Origin: Takakia lepidozioides
Lineage: Eukaryota > Streptophyta > Takakiopsida > Takakiales > Takakiaceae
Assembly: GCA_030704615.1 (NCBI GenBank)
Contig: CM060733.1
Span: 38,192,001-38,256,000, forward strand
Direction of reading: 5' to 3'
Length of the DNA: 64,000 bases
The notes under the pieces are model-generated. The model searched no databases and was not told the origin of the DNA. It saw only the letters and a list, made by a program, of their open reading frames with translations. Numbering within the stretch: position 1 is the first letter of the stretch; every line of letters starts with the position of its first letter. Of the stretch, positions 1 through 13,196 are shown in pieces. A program made the translations under genes and the position numbers.

Positions 1-1131
1 TTACCAGGACCTGGAGGACTTTTCCTATACTCCGAGGTGTTGCCTGTGAGCCTGCAGTCGGATAAACAACATCGTCTCCAACAATTTCCTCATTTTTCTT
101 TTTCATTGAAGTGAGCATGCCTTGATTTGAAATGAGATTCAAACCTCCATAGTCTGTACCTCTTAGAGTGCCTGCCAAACGAATTATGGACCCGTCCTCA
201 AGAGCTTGAATACCTTCACAACGTGTTTGCAAATGTATTCCTGTGAGGCAACATGACAGTCACACTGGGCCCATTCACTTCCGGGTGCGTGCACAATCTA
301 GACCAAAGGTGGGTTATTTATGGAAGCCATGTACACAACATCCTGGTCATCTGCATGAAGCATAACATGGCCATCTGGTATGCTTCTTGCATGCAAAACA
401 ACACTACAAACAATACCCTCTTGGCATTTGTTGCGCACAAAATCAAATGCTTTGCATTGTACCTGATACCAATAATGTGTGACTACATCACCTACCACCT
501 GATAAATCAACCAATCAACCTGCCATCCTTCGAACCTTTCTTTGAAAGAGTTGAGAATGGACTTCTATAGTCTTCAGGGCCATAACAACAACGATACCTG
601 TTCACAAATTCCAGATATATATATCAGATGCAATATATGTTTGAAACACAAAGTTTGAGTTCCAAGGATAGTTTTGATAGTGCACTTGATAGCTCACCTC
701 ACAAGCGAAGTGCTATTGTTTGCCCGTGGGTGGGTGATAGATCCAAGAGCATTTCTCTTCATGACCTCTTTGGTGAAACTAGTAGGAAATTGATGATTGT
801 TCTACTCTCCTTCAATGAAATCAGACACACGATGTTATGGTATGATGGCGATACAAGTGTCTTTGTATTGTCCACGTCCTACAGTCACATGTGGAGTCCT
901 TTGTAGGTCCACCTTACTAAAGATACCATCTGGAGGGGCGTTCTGCATCTTAGCCCACATGGAAGCAATAAGATCACGTTGAAGTACATCAAATCCGCGA
1001 ACTCCATCAAATGCAACGCTCCCACCAACATCCCCAGCCTCTAGTTCGAGCTCATGCTTCACATCTTCATTCTTAGCTTTGTTTAAGAATGCAACAGTTT
1101 TGGTGTTGAGAACATCTTGACATTCCAACAT
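1..1131 (-). pseudogene. Degraded 3' part of a MULE transposase with SWIM zinc finger
   Basis: This is the C-terminal part of a Mutator-like (MuDR/FAR1-type) transposase, read leftwards. Around 540-300 a block reading WQVDWLIYQVVGDVVTH and then RSIPDGHV matches the conserved stretch preceding the SWIM finger in this family. At about 260-180 the frame gives CDCHVASQEYICKHVVKV, the CxC...CxH SWIM zinc finger. The upstream part (1131-835) is an open frame of about 98 residues without a motif I can name. The blocks lie in different frames and there are in-frame stops between and after them, so it is a relic. The catalytic DDE part is absent from the window. No TIR or target duplication is visible here. 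It sits directly upstream of the P450 pseudogene, whose 5' exons are missing. Confidence 0.8.
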
Positions 1132-1855
1132 GGCAGAGAAAGATGCAAATACGTCCAGCTATCACCACTACTGTATGAACAGAGTACTAAGAGAGCATTG
1201 TAGACAGATGTAATGTCGTGAAACTGAGAGGAGCTCCCATGAGCGCAGCCCACAAAACCCACAAACCCTATTTCCTCCGCTTTTCAAGGAATGCCGCAGC
1301 CGCCATTGGAAAATTCATGGATCATGGCATGTCCTATGGCCTAACTTACCAGATGATGACATGGATTATGGCTAAAGCTTTATTTCATGAGAACCCAATG
1401 ACTCACATGCCCAACACCTGTACAGTGCAGATCATGCATAACATTCTACCATGCAGAACGCCATTGTGTAGAACAACCTCTTCCTTGTGACCGCGGTTGT
1501 GGCGACATTGACTGTGGGGTCCATGGAGCCAAGGGATGGGTTGCCCACCCTGCGCGCGAAGACCGCTGACATATGGCAGCGAGCAGAGCTCGTAGGGGTA
1601 CATATAACGTCCTGCCAAACCTGGAGTTCCTACTATCTGTTCAGAGCCTGAGTATCAAGTTATGAACCATGTAACACAGCATGAATTACCATGAAGGCGC
1701 TTCCTCAGCAACAAACTATGTATGATATTACTATTTGCAGGAAGCTTCTAGTGCTGCTTATGTTGCTATAACTGCACAGAAGGTTGCCCGTGGCGTTTTC
1801 GAGTGTCTTTTTGAGTCTCGCATAACAAATCGCCCTGGTACGATCAGAGTTTCAG
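1132..1855. other. No recognisable gene between MULE relic and P450 exons
   Basis: I see no exon that would encode the missing N-terminal anchor and proline-rich hinge of the P450 that follows. A 90-residue open frame at 1218-1490 has no recognisable domain. The stretch from about 1740 to 1855 is AT-rich towards its end and finishes in TTTCAG, the acceptor of the first visible P450 exon, so at least its last part is intron. Confidence 0.4.
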
Positions 1856-4800
1856 GTCTTCGAAGAAGCTGCTTGGAGAAAATGGCTACCTTTTTTGACC
1901 AGTGAGGAATCGCATAAGAAGCTAAGGCAACTGGGCGGCCAGCCTATCTCTCAAGAAGAGGTGAAGAGGTTCCTTGGAAAATTTGAGGAGATTGCTTTGA
2001 ACATCCTTGGCACATGGGAAGGTCGAACTGTTCGCGTTTTGGACGAGACCAATAATGTAAATACTGGATTTGAAACTTACAAGTTACAGATCATTTTTAA
2101 GAACAAAATTCTATGCCAGCAATGGGATTCCTGAAAATGTTGGAACAAAATTCTTAATCGCCAAGATATCAGTTGGAATTTGGCATTGTTGGTCTTGTGT
2201 TATGAGGCTGAGGCTTCCAACAGGGAGCCCGGTGGTTGGGGCACTCCAGCCATGTGATTGTAGTTGCTCATGCTTATGTTGGAATCTGGGCTCAAGGTCT
2301 ACCCAGCAGGGAGCTGGGCTGCCGCCTCACGATCAGTTAACAAGTTTCGAAGGATTGGGCATCAACTTTACAGTGGTGGTACTTTGAATGATTGTTCAAG
2401 CAGGCATTATATGGCATGCTTCCCTAGCCTTCCTTCTTTAGTGATCTGATAAGGGAAGACTTCAAAATATGTTTTACTCTCCAATAGACTTGAGACCGTC
2501 TGTCTTCTGGCCACCAACAACTTTTGTTGGGGAGAGTTTGCTGATCTGCAGACTATATTTGGACTTGTTGGAATGAGCGCAATACAATAGCTGTAGCTTA
2601 TGCAGTCACCAATTTATAATTGCTCAGGCTACCTTTTCTGGATCCTGCGCAGTTTTCATTCGCGGTTATTGGATGTATGATCATGAGCTACCATCGAGGT
2701 CCTGAGTTGGAAAACATGAAGTTGATCTTCGAGGAAATTGGGTCTGGCTTCAGTAGTTTTCCTTACAGGTTTCCCGGAAGCAAATTCTCTCGAGCAATGG
2801 AGGTAACTTGAGCTAGCTCCTAAGCCTTGGTTGTTGTCAGTTAACATGACCTCAGTGAGCTCCTTAGCCTTGTGCTGTTTCCACAAGCTTCCTGAGAGAA
2901 GATTGTGTCTCTTTTGCTTTGTAGAATAGTGATGGTTGCCTGCATATACATAATTTGGGCATTGTGGGTGGAGGGTTTTGCTTACAGAATCTTGACGGTC
3001 TGTTGTAGGGTGTTGTTTGATGTCTGTAGTGTGTCCGATTGAGTCAAAGTTTCTGTGGCTGTGGAGAAAGAGGCCCAACAAATGCCCTACTGTAGTACCT
3101 GGGTTCGTCTGTTCCAATATTTCCTCTAGTTGTCAGCAAAGACGGGCTGTGTCTACGAAGGAGTTTGTTGTGACGGGGTGGAGTATTGCAATGCTGTCAG
3201 TATAAGCACAAGGTAGTCGCCAACTTGTGGGGGGGAATGCACATCTGCAGCCCTTGAAGTGGAGGCCTCCCAATGTTGGCATTTCAGCCATGTGGTAAGC
3301 ATTGTGGCAGGCACCATGATTAAGGTAATGACAGCCTGAAGGAAGGAAAGCAAGAAGGAAAGGAAAAAGTCTTATAACGTCAACAGAGGGCCCCAAGAGA
3401 GCAATTTTATGGTGGAATTAGGACGAAGACCAGGTGAAGTGATGTCCAAAGTCAACATGAAGGTGAGAAAAGATGTAATCAATTGTGGCTGAAATTAAAT
3501 TACGTGCACTGAGTAGCAAAGTTTCTCTTGTGCAGGCTAGGGGACGGATGTCTGCTCTAATTTTGAAAACTCTAGCTCAGAGGAGAAGTGGGGGAGGTGA
3601 CAGAGGATGACTTCCTTCAGCAGATGGTCAAGCGAGAGGCAGTGGGAAGCCAAGACTCATTAATAGATGTGCAACTGGTTGACCTCCTAATTTTGATTCT
3701 CACTGCGGGCTATGAAACAACTGGGAACACTCTCATGTGGGTAATCAAGTACTTAGAGGAAAACCCATTTGTGCTGGACACTTTGAGGGTGAGTCTCCAG
3801 CAACAGTTGCAGCAATGTGTCATGTGCTACTAACCTAAACCTCTTCATGATCATGTCTGTGAGTTGCTTTACTGGGAGTGTGTCTTATTTCTTTGTTATT
3901 GGTTTGGGGTGGTGAAGAGATAGAATGTACTCATGTCGTTCCCTGCGAACGTTGGATTGCCATAGCCTTACATCCCCCGCGTGAAGAGATAGAGATAAAC
4001 TGAAGGGCCCATCCATAGGACACTATCTATACCCAAGCATTGTACTTCTATACCCAACCGTTCATGAAATTCATCCTGTAATTCGGATGGCAGGAAGAGC
4101 ATAGGATCATTAAGGAACAAAGGACAGATGGAGAGAAAGCATTGACATAGGAGGAAGTCAAACATATGCCTTACACTCAGAAGGTTGGCGAATGCAAGTC
4201 CCTAAGATTTGCATGTGTTCTTTTCCAAGTTTTGCATGGAATAATCTCTGGATTTGTTGCTGCCAGGCACTTGACATAGTAAGTCTAAGCTTGCACCCCA
4301 TAGCCCAGTCATTGGAAGTCAGTTTGAAAAAGTCACTGTTCTCAAAGAGAATCATAAGCACCTTATGAGCGGTACAGGGTAAGTCTTTTAAATCTCTCTA
4401 CTAATCTGAAGGGATTCCAGGTAATCTCCGAGTCAATGAGATTGTCAAGTCCGCTAAGGTGGATCCAGCGGACAGCTGTCAAGGATGCCGAGATCAATGG
4501 TACACATCGACATTGATTCTTTAAGTTTTTCCACTACAAAAGAGTAACGTTTCCAAAATTAACAGAGCTGCAGGTTCCTATGAACTGTCCTGCATTCCTT
4601 ATGGGAGTAGTGCCTGGCCAGATGAGGGATTCTGAGTCTCTAGAGGAAACAATGGGCCAAGAAATTTTCCTGGAGGCTCCGATAGCCTCCATGAAAAATC
4701 TCATATCTCCTAGCACGATGCATTTTGTTCCCTTATTATGGTGGGACTGTTTATTTAGGCCATACAGACATGGTTATAATTTATCAACATTGATACATAG

Positions 4801-5866
4801 GATAGGAACATTCCTGTGATTGCATGCATGCAGGTTATAAGATAATGAAGGGGTGGACAGTGATGTTGGACTTCTACGGTTTGCATCATGACCCAGCTCT
4901 TTTCAAGGATTCCTATACATTTGACCCCTCTCGGTTTGATGCGAGTATACAGACAAGTCTAGAATATATTGCACCCTAACTGATTCTTGCTTTATTGTGC
5001 ATATTGCCATCTATATATTTGTCCATGTAGTTTCCCTCTGTTATGTTTATATTATCAGTATGATGTCAAATTGATGTTCTTGCCCTCCACTCTCAACTCA
5101 ATGGAAGCTCATGTGGTGCTGGAAAGGAATACTTTATAGGAAAACAGTTTAGAGCAATAGCTGATGGCACTTTCTTTTTTCTGAGAGTACAGGGATGTAT
5201 GCAACCTTTTGCATTCATGGGATTTGGAGGGGGTCCCCATATGTGCCTTGGAATGAGCCTGGCAAGATTGGAGATGGCAATATTCCTTCATCATCTTGTC
5301 ACAATGTATAGGTATTGCATTTCAATGATGCAAGTTGTAATGTTGCAAGACACTTTAGAACACCAAAACGTACAATTGTTTTTCAGATCATAACTCTTGA
5401 ACACGCTATCTACAGGAGTGCAGAACGAGAAAACACATCCACTGGAGTCCCAAAGGGCCCAAATGGAAAGAGAGAACTAGCAAAAGTGTCAGAAAAAGCA
5501 CAAAATGTGTTCTGAGACATAAGGCAGGCATCTGCTGTTCCGAGGTGATAGCGGAAGGACATTTTTACTGGTGGTATAGGAGTCATGAGAAAAGAAAATG
5601 ATGGGTGTCCCTTCTTAATGGGTTTTCACATACTGGAAAAGTTCCACTCACAATCAGTTATGCCTAATTCTCAGTGCATCCATTTTTGGCCGTAGAGTTA
5701 AGAGTTTCTGGCCGCAATTAGTTGATAACCCTAACTTAAGGGGTTGGTGACTTGTAACTGCTGCAGGTGGGAAGCTGTTGAGAAAGACAATACAGTTTCA
5801 CCATCCATCTTTCGGAAGCTCAGAAACAAGTATCCCATACTAACACAGCCCATCATAAATTATTGA
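1856..5866 (+). pseudogene. Cytochrome P450 pseudogene, CYP85 clan
   Basis: The gene is a haem monooxygenase of the plant CYP85 clan, which acts on terpenoid, sterol, carotenoid or hormone substrates in the ER. Eight exons are visible: 1856-2056, 2628-2802, 3536-3788, 4094-4183, 4421-4499, 4834-4940, 5193-5311 and 5767-5866. They show, in order, WEGRTVRVLDET, the PGSKFSRAME block, the I-helix AGYETT, the EEHRII exon, the K-helix ExxR as ESMR, IQRTAVKDAEIN followed by GYKIMKGW, the haem loop FGGGPHMCLG with its cysteine ligand, and a C-terminal exon ending in TGA at 5864-5866. Defects are a 1-bp insertion in a G-run near 3585, a TAG where Trp is expected in exon 4 (LT*EEV), and a GC donor at 4941. 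About the first 110-130 residues are missing. His replaces the usual Arg before the haem cysteine, as in ABA-hydroxylase-like P450s. The subfamily is not resolvable. Confidence 0.85.
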
Positions 5867-7363
5867 CTTTGAAGTTGAAACACTGTTAAAAGCATGCAAC
5901 TGATGGTTTTAGTGTTCCTATCTCTCCCTCTCTTTCACACGTTGTGAAATAGGCTTAAACCACAAATAACTGTGATACTTTCCCATTCTGTCAGAGACGG
6001 ATCCATTTATTAAAGCAATGGAGGGCCTTCGATTCCAACATCATCAACAGTTTGGCTTAGAAATCATAGTAAAACCTGTTTTCAATTGTGGAGAATGGCA
6101 TCATCGACCCTTTCGCAAATATGTAATGTCTGATTGTGACAATCTGCAACCAAGTTATGTATGTTTAGGTCTTGAGTATACCTTTGTTTGAAGCCGCCTT
6201 AAGAGCCCCTTCTAATATTGTAGAAGGTCTCATGCAGTGGTGTTGTTTGTTAGGTCAGAGGCATAGAGGTATTTAGGAATGGAGGTCTAAGCGTTAGGAC
6301 CCTTTGGACCCATGGTTTGATCTCTTGGATCATCCTTGACTTTGGATGATTTAGAATGTGTTTCTCTCTGTAGTTTCTGTGGTGGTGGTGGCTGGTTGTT
6401 GGGGGCCACACTTTCTATCTTGTTTCCATAAGCTGAAACTCTCCTGCTTTCTGCTTAAGCTGGCTTAGCTCCCCCAGGACCCCACAATCTTTTCTCTTTT
6501 TTCTTTCTTTATCCCCCCTTCCCTTACTTGCCTCCCTCTTGGTATGGAAATTAGCTCTTTACATGTGCGACTCACTGTCCATGCTCCTTTGGTAAAAAGG
6601 CACATTTGTCCAATACTCCCACAAATATATCAGACTTCGAAAATGCTCACAGCATCTCCACCATGATCATGCATACCAAATTTACTTTCTCTCCGCCATA
6701 CTATTAATTTTGGAATTGGACTCGGGGTGGCTACTTCTGAGTTGCAACATATATCGAAAATGCTCACAGCATCTCCACCATGATCATGCATACCAATTTT
6801 ACTTTCTCTCCGCCATACTATTAATTTTGGAATTGGACTCGGGGTGGTTACTTCTCAGTTGCAACATATATCACCACCAACATTGCATTGCAGTTTAGAA
6901 GTCACACCTTCCGACTGTATATTCATGGAGGTAGTGTGTTTGTGACTTGGTGTGGAAAATTTTGGCTGCTACCATACCTCAACGAAATTATCATCGCTGA
7001 AATAGTTAGGGCCTCTGATGGAGTTTTGCGAGAACATGGAAGCCGCAATGATGGCAACTGCAAACACTATTTGCAGTATGATCTGCATTGGTCTCCCTCT
7101 CTCATACAAGGGTGAGTTATAAGGGCAAACAAAACTTGAGCATGGCTAAAACTGCAGCCACCCTTCATATCTTAGTCAGCCTGTGACTTCGGCAGCCACA
7201 GTACTAAAGCTTTTCAGTCTTGGCTATGTACATGATTCCAGAAGGGTACCCTCTCCTCTGTTGTCAAGGGGTGAACCAGGTCTAGTAAAGCAACATTTCT
7301 GTACAACTAGAAAACTGCAGCATTTCCAGCTTTATACCGGGAAATTTTTCTGTCTCGAACAGG
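5867..7363. other. Intergenic region between P450 pseudogene and OMA1
   Basis: No gene is recognisable. It contains the 3' flank of both convergent neighbours, pyrimidine-rich tracts around 6480-6530, and a 117-bp tandem duplication listed separately. Confidence 0.5.
6638..6871. repeat. 117-bp tandem duplication
   Basis: Two adjacent copies start with CGAAAATGCTCACAGC at 6638 and 6755, so the period is 117 bp. They differ at only a few positions (for example GGCTACTTCTGAG against GGTTACTTCTCAG). The first copy joins directly to the second. No coding content is evident. Confidence 0.9.
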
Positions 7364-10300
7364 CTACAAAAAGCCCTCGAGAATCAAGCCTGCAATCTTC
7401 CCCTGGTAAATTCTCAGAGCCTCCTGCATGGTCTTTGATTGCCTCAATTTTTGTGCCCTTGTTTTTCCAGTGGGATGTGTTGAAAAATACTCAAAAACTT
7501 CAGGTACTTTCTCCATTTTCCCTATCTTCTCATAAAATGTTGGTGCCACCCGTGGATCAAAGCCAGCAGCTGCCATCAAAACCAACCCAATGTGATCGGC
7601 TTCTATCTCCATCCTGCAAGGGCACAGAGGAGTGTAAGATATGGCCAAAGACTCTAGACATATTGGGGTCTTCATTCCTAGAAAAAGTACAGACATTCTT
7701 ACACATACTTCAGTCATTCATAAACATTCAGAATGAGTGAACAAAGGGCACAAAATGGATCAGAACAAAATGTATGGCAAGGGAAATTGGGACTTCCGTG
7801 GACCCTTCCACAGAAATGCCAGGGGAATCAGCCTCTCACACAAGTGTGCCTACACAAATGCTCATTCAGTTCACTTGAATGTGGGTGCAGAAATTGTCTC
7901 TGGCTTCAATTTGCTTTACGATCAGAATCCACATTCGTATTCCCTTAATAGCAGAATAATCTGAAATGGATCACCTCCTGGACAACAGAACCTGAAGGAG
8001 GAGGTCATGCTTTGTTCTTGGTGGGAGTATGCGAGTGGTTTAGATAGTGTTCAATTGTCAGCACTCAGATTATGCATGTGGTAAACAAGTTATGTCATAT
8101 GAGGAGAGCTAACCGTCTGGAGAATGGAAGCCTGAGGAGGAGCTCCGACGTGGATGCGACGAGATCGGGCACAAAGAAAAATGAGAGAATGATGAGTTGC
8201 AAGAAGCCTAGCCAAATTGCCTGGGTCAGCTTCTCCGCCACATGTCGTGCCACCACGTGGCCCACCTGACCAAGTTCACAGTCAAGGCCTTACATTTTGA
8301 CATATATTGATCACCACGTGGCCCACCTGACCATGTTCACAGTCAAGGCCTTACATTTTGACATATATTGATCACCACAGTGGCCAATGTCACGAATCTT
8401 TCAGGATCTCCTCAATCACCTCTAGACAATCGGCATGGTAGGCCATACTTGAGTACTGTCACTTTCTCTCATACCATGGCTGATTGTTGCTTAAGAGGGC
8501 CAGAATCACAAAGTAACTTCTAGGGTAACAATTCACCTTAAGATTAAAAAAAGGATATGGTATCCTACATGCAAGACGCCAAGATTCTCACATGGCACTT
8601 TTCAGTAGGTTCACAATCCTGGAATTGGCTAGAATTGCGAGGATGGGCATTTCAGTTGAGTTGACCATAGATGTTTCAGAAAAGTTTTAAGAAACATCAA
8701 GAGAAACATCAACCACAGATCAGATATTAAATGAGAAGACCCAAGGAGTTTTACCTCGTGAGCCAGAACAGTGGCAATTTCTGCATCAGTTGCAGTCAGC
8801 TTCAGAATCCCAGTGAACACAACAATCTTGCCTCCAGGAAGGCAGAAAGCATTGACGATAGGCTCGTCAACAACCAATACTTCCCACTTCAGGCTTCTCA
8901 AATGGTCAGTATAACCCTTCTCTCTGAGCTCTAGCCCCTTATCCCTGCTCTTTTGGACCCACATATCATCATCGTCCATCCTCTCATCCCCATACATCTG
9001 GCTGCTCGGAATTCCAGAGCCTTCCAAATACTCTCTCCTCACCTTGTCCCCCCACGGACTCATGTCCCTCCCAGGGTCACCAATGATTGGGCCATGAATG
9101 TGCTCAACCTCACCTTCAGACTCCACCCCTAACAGTGCTGCCTCTATCACGTCCCTAGCAACTCGATGCACACGAACAGAACTTGGATGAATTGGTGGCA
9201 GTATTTTGGCCGCAAACTGCTGCTTTACCTGCACAATCAATTGTAGTGTTATATAACCTACTCTTCAGCAACCAGGTATAGTGCGGCTTTCTCTGGTTAT
9301 CTGCACTCAAGAGTTGATTATCATCAGCTGTGCTGCAGTACGTAGAAGATGGGCAGAGGTTAGGTCGATCTTGTCGCACAGTGACCAATTTAAGGTTCAC
9401 CTGATAGATTGGTACAGAACTGGGGATTAGTGCCATAACATTCCAATGGGAAAGGTGACATAACACCTCTCATAATGGATAGTTTAAGAACCTTGCAGTA
9501 TGAATTTCAAGCCTGCACAGATGTCCACACGTAGAATAAGCAGAATGTGACGTTTATACATCATGCTTGGAAGACTTTTTGAGGTTAAAAACTCACTTTC
9601 TGAAATTCCTGTTCACCCAATGCTTTCTCCATTTCAGGCGAAATCAACACGAAATGTTTTCGGTGTGTGTAGGGAACAGTCTCGAGATGGGTAAAGTACA
9701 CGTAGGCACAGCCAGACGCGACAACCACCAGAACATATACAGTCCTTCTAGACAGTTTCCCTCCTCCTCCTAGAAGCCAGACCGCCGGTCCTCTCCTTTT
9801 AAAATGCTGGACACCTTGTCTGTCCACGTAATAGGTCCTCCATCCATGTCCAACGCTTCTTGATATCGAATAAAGTAGCCCTTGGCTCCTGAACCCGGGG
9901 GGTTTCTTTCCAAATCCAGAGCTCGAAGTCCGCAAATAAAATGGGGAAGATGAGAAATTGAGGATATGGGGTACTACCATATCTCTTGGAATCCGAAAAG
10001 AAGGTGTAAGCGATCTCCAAAGCTTCCTCTTCAGCTGCTCAGTTCCTGGATTCGCCCTACTCCATGTCGCCTGTAAAGGAACTGGTTCGATTGCGCCGAA
10101 TTTAAGTTTAATCTGAAAACCTTCTTCTCCCAAGAGTTGCTTCCAAGGCTGTGACCTGCTTACAGACCCAAGTCTGGCAGTTACAAATCGCATGGCCAAC
10201 GAGAAAGCCCTTGGTAGGGATTGTCCGTACTCCACGCTCTGTTCGGTGCCGCATTTCGACCTCCAAGAATCAATCAGCAGAATGCGCCAGAGATGCTCCG

Positions 10301-10427
10301 AGCTTGTCTCCACAGACGAATGCAGCTTGACCGATTTCCCAACGGAGCTGAAATCCCCAACTCGCTGCCGAATGAGTCCCAGCCTTTGCTTGGCTCTTAA
10401 TGCCATCTCTCCCTCCAACTCTCTCAC
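7364..10427 (-). CDS. OMA1: OMA1-type mitochondrial M48 metalloprotease
   Basis: This is a zinc metalloprotease of family M48C, the plant OMA1 type, which acts in quality control at the mitochondrial inner membrane. Four exons read leftwards: 10427-9597, 9228-8755, 8265-8114 and 7613-7364, with GT-AG borders and a total of 568 codons plus stop. Exon 1 has a long basic N-terminus suited to a mitochondrial presequence and a membrane segment (TVYVLVVVASGCAYVYF). The zinc motif HExxH is split by intron 2: exon 2 ends LAHE and exon 3 starts VGHVVARH, giving HEVGH. Exon 3 has a hydrophobic stretch and ends LPFSR. Exon 4 carries MEIEADHIGL, where the Glu of EADHIG is the third zinc ligand, then FSTHPTGKTRAQKL, and stops at 7364-7366. 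I see no frameshift or stop. A second possible start, Met 8 (MALRAKQ), lies slightly downstream. Intron 2 has a 61-bp tandem duplication over its acceptor. Confidence 0.92.
8251..8380. repeat. 61-bp tandem duplication spanning an OMA1 splice acceptor
   Basis: The block starting CACCACGTGGCCCACCTGAC occurs at 8251 and again at 8312, and a partial third copy (CACCACAGTGG) begins at 8373. Read on the minus strand, each full copy holds a CAG acceptor plus the first 15 bases of OMA1 exon 3, so the acceptor and the start of the exon are duplicated inside intron 2. Confidence 0.9.
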
Positions 10428-12872
10428 CAGTCACCCCACAGCAAGACTCGTCCTCCAACACTAGCTCACCCTGCATTCCTAGTCCTCCGCCCATAAACTA
10501 CCCAACCGTAAACCCTAGACTAAAACTCGCACCAATCAAGAAGATAGCAAACCAGGAAGCCTGCTTACATTTTGACACCCATCTCCCTCCTCCTTCGCAC
10601 CGAGTGAAACGCCCCCATACGGACAACCATGACAAATGCTTCGGAGCAGGAACCAGAGCTCCTGACATGGAAAGTTTTCTGCCATGTAGGACAGCTGCGA
10701 GTATGTGGACTGGTTTGTATGCATCAAGTGTGAACGGCTACTTGGACAAAACATTTTCCTCCCCAGCTGGTTTCAATGCTGAATCTGATGTTGGGGCTGC
10801 CGCTCTCCAGGTTGCCTCTTTGTTTTGGCATGAAGATAGCATCGAAGCAGGACGACAGACCACAAGTGAAAGCATTTCCATATTAACAAGGAACTGAGTA
10901 GAGGAAGGAAACGAGATTGGCACACTCTGGATGTCACAGCCATGATGCACAGATGCAAGCTCTGCTTTATTACCCATTCCATTGGATTGACATAGACACA
11001 CCACTTTCAGAATTCACATTGATCAAATGTACTGTCATTCCTCTAACAAGGTCTCAATGTGGACAAGTAGGGTGACAGTCAAGGGCCTGAACCAGCACTA
11101 TCCACAATTTGATTGTTTCTTTTACCCCCCCACTTTGTGGTGCATCTGATTCTTTACTGTGTCATTAGGGCTGACAGCAGATTGCCCATTAGGAGACCAT
11201 CTTGAGTTCATCTCTTGGTTGGTTATAACATCCCCCTCCTGGTCTCCATACCCATCTGCCCCCCCCTCTCAAGTTCAGCAAGTGCCTCATTCCCAGACTC
11301 TCTACGAGGTGATGTGGCCTCCAAACACCACTCTTGTACTTCCATGCTTGGACCAGAAATAAGTAGCACATCACATTCCAGGGCCAAAATGTACTTGACA
11401 AGCAGACTGGATGTACCTTGCCAGACAATTATTTTCCTTCTAGAACTTGCACACATGACTTGAGGGAGTAAAGTGCAATAATGAGAGAAGGGATGCAAAA
11501 CAGACCATACTGAGAACATGTTCTCTTTGTGAGTTAGTCCTCTAAGAAAAAATTATAGCATTTTGTGCTCAAGAAACTGTCACCAGGGCAGATGTCTGGA
11601 TTGGATGCCGAAACTGCATTAGTGGGCATGAAGTGTACAGTCCAGTGAACTAGATTTCAGAACAACCACTACTTACTGAGACAACTAGTAGAGAGAGCAT
11701 ACCCAAACAAAGGGTCTATAAACAGGCCAACTGAAATTTCCATACAGAATGGTATCCCTAGGGTGCTCAACGTCTTGAGGCTTGTGTGTCAAAATCAGCA
11801 TGCTGTGATGCTATGTTGTTCCGCAATTACCACTCAAGTCCTCCTTCCATCATAACCACTCTAAATAACCCCATCACCTACACATTAAAAAAAGTGGAAG
11901 TTAGGAGAAATAACAACAGTCCAGAGAAATTTGGATCCAACATATGTAGGGTTGGTAGGTGTGAGTTTCAGAAATTTACCTTTCCCATTGCAAACACAAG
12001 TCCTACTCAACCCATGCACCCATCAACCCTTCCAGATTGTGTGACAATCACTGTAGCTGGTTGGTTGGTGACACAGCTATTTGTTTAGGGATGCTGCATA
12101 TACAGAGACCAGGATGAGAGATCTGCTGCAAGAAGTCCATATGCAGCTTGGTAGAACTCCTACTAACCATGCTCGCCATGCTATCAAAGAGGATGCAATA
12201 GAAACCACAGCCCAACCATTTCAGCATCCACCTTTAGATTAACCTAAAAAGGTTGATAGGACATGATAGCACAAACCGCCAAGTATATCAGATGATCACA
12301 GACCCTGAAGAGAAATTGCGAAGTCATAACCTCTCACATACGAACTCAAGTTCAGCACCGTTCATTATAATTCAAACTAACCAGCCTTCGGGCCAATGAC
12401 GCAATACAGTAGCACTGTCATAAAAGTCATCAGGTTTCCATTTCCACCCAAACGCTTCTCCGCAGATCGCGAAGTTAAAGAGCGTCAACTCCAACTAGCC
12501 GATACATCCAAGAGCGTCTGCATAAAGTACTCTGCGCAGACCAGAACCCTACCTTCGGTCTTACTAGTTCTACGTCCGCTGGAGGGGCCCAGGCGGCTCC
12601 CAATTTCATGCTAACTACGAGAGAATACTGTGCGAGAAAAACAAGGTTATCAGGGACACCATCTCATTAGAGTGAAAAACCGCAATCTAACTCACCCACG
12701 ACCTGATAGCGAGGATTTACAGAGAGAGTACCCCACTCACTAGATCTTGCGCGGCATAGGCTTGTGAGCATAGAGCCACACTCATTCGAGCAGTAATATA
12801 AAGGAGGAGAAGGAAAAGCCCAAAAGCAGAGAAGGAAACAAGAGAGAGAGAGAGAGAGATCATACCCAAACA
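10428..12872. other. Intergenic region between OMA1 and SEC61 beta
   Basis: It holds the presumed OMA1 promoter and 5' UTR (upstream of 10427) and the SEC61 beta 3' UTR. I see no further exon or transposon terminus; the open frames in it are short and without recognisable motifs. A short (AG)n microsatellite lies at 12840-12859, close to the SEC61 beta stop codon. Confidence 0.5.
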
Positions 12873-13196
12873 TCAGGCGCTTCCAGATCTGTAATGATAG
12901 AGCTTGCCAATCACATGCAGCGCAGTGACAAATCCGATGAAACACAGACTCATGACCAACACAACAGTGGGTGTGATTTTCAACCCCGGTGCATCATCGG
13001 TGTAAAATCGCAGCATATTATTTCCACCACCTCCAAATCCCCCACTTCCACCTGACGAAGTCCTTCTCCTGCGAAGCCCTGAAGCGGCACCAGACCCTTT
13101 GGGCGGCCCTCCCGCAGAGCTAGCCCTCCCCGCCCCAGCTCCAGAGCTTGCTCTTGACACCGTGGATGCCGCCTGGCTCTGCGATCCCTTCGCCAT
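12873..13196 (-). CDS. SEC61B: Protein transport protein SEC61 subunit beta
   Basis: This is the small tail-anchored subunit of the SEC61 translocon in the ER membrane. The single coding exon gives 107 residues starting MAKGSQSQA. The first half is Ser/Gly/Ala-rich, with [11 protein letters not shown], typical of the cytosolic tail. It is followed by the family signature [20 protein letters not shown] and one C-terminal membrane segment ([20 protein letters not shown]), ending [10 protein letters not shown]. The frame is open upstream to 13364, but MAKG is the usual family start and fits the known length. The MULE begins at 13477, leaving only about 280 bp of original upstream sequence before the start codon. 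Confidence 0.96.
   Translation of the reverse strand: MAKGSQSQAASTVSRASSGAGAGRASSAGGPPKGSGAASGLRRRRTSSGGSGGFGGGGNNMLRFYTDDAPGLKITPTVVLVMSLCFIGFVTALHVIGKLYHYRSGSA

Noticed and set aside
7183-7740. 185-codon plus-strand frame
   Set aside because: It is the shadow of OMA1 exon 4 and flank; the minus strand has the conserved protease sequence with splice sites.
10400-10897. 165-codon plus-strand frame upstream of OMA1
   Set aside because: It overlaps the OMA1 5' end antisense, has no motif and no neighbour in favour of it.
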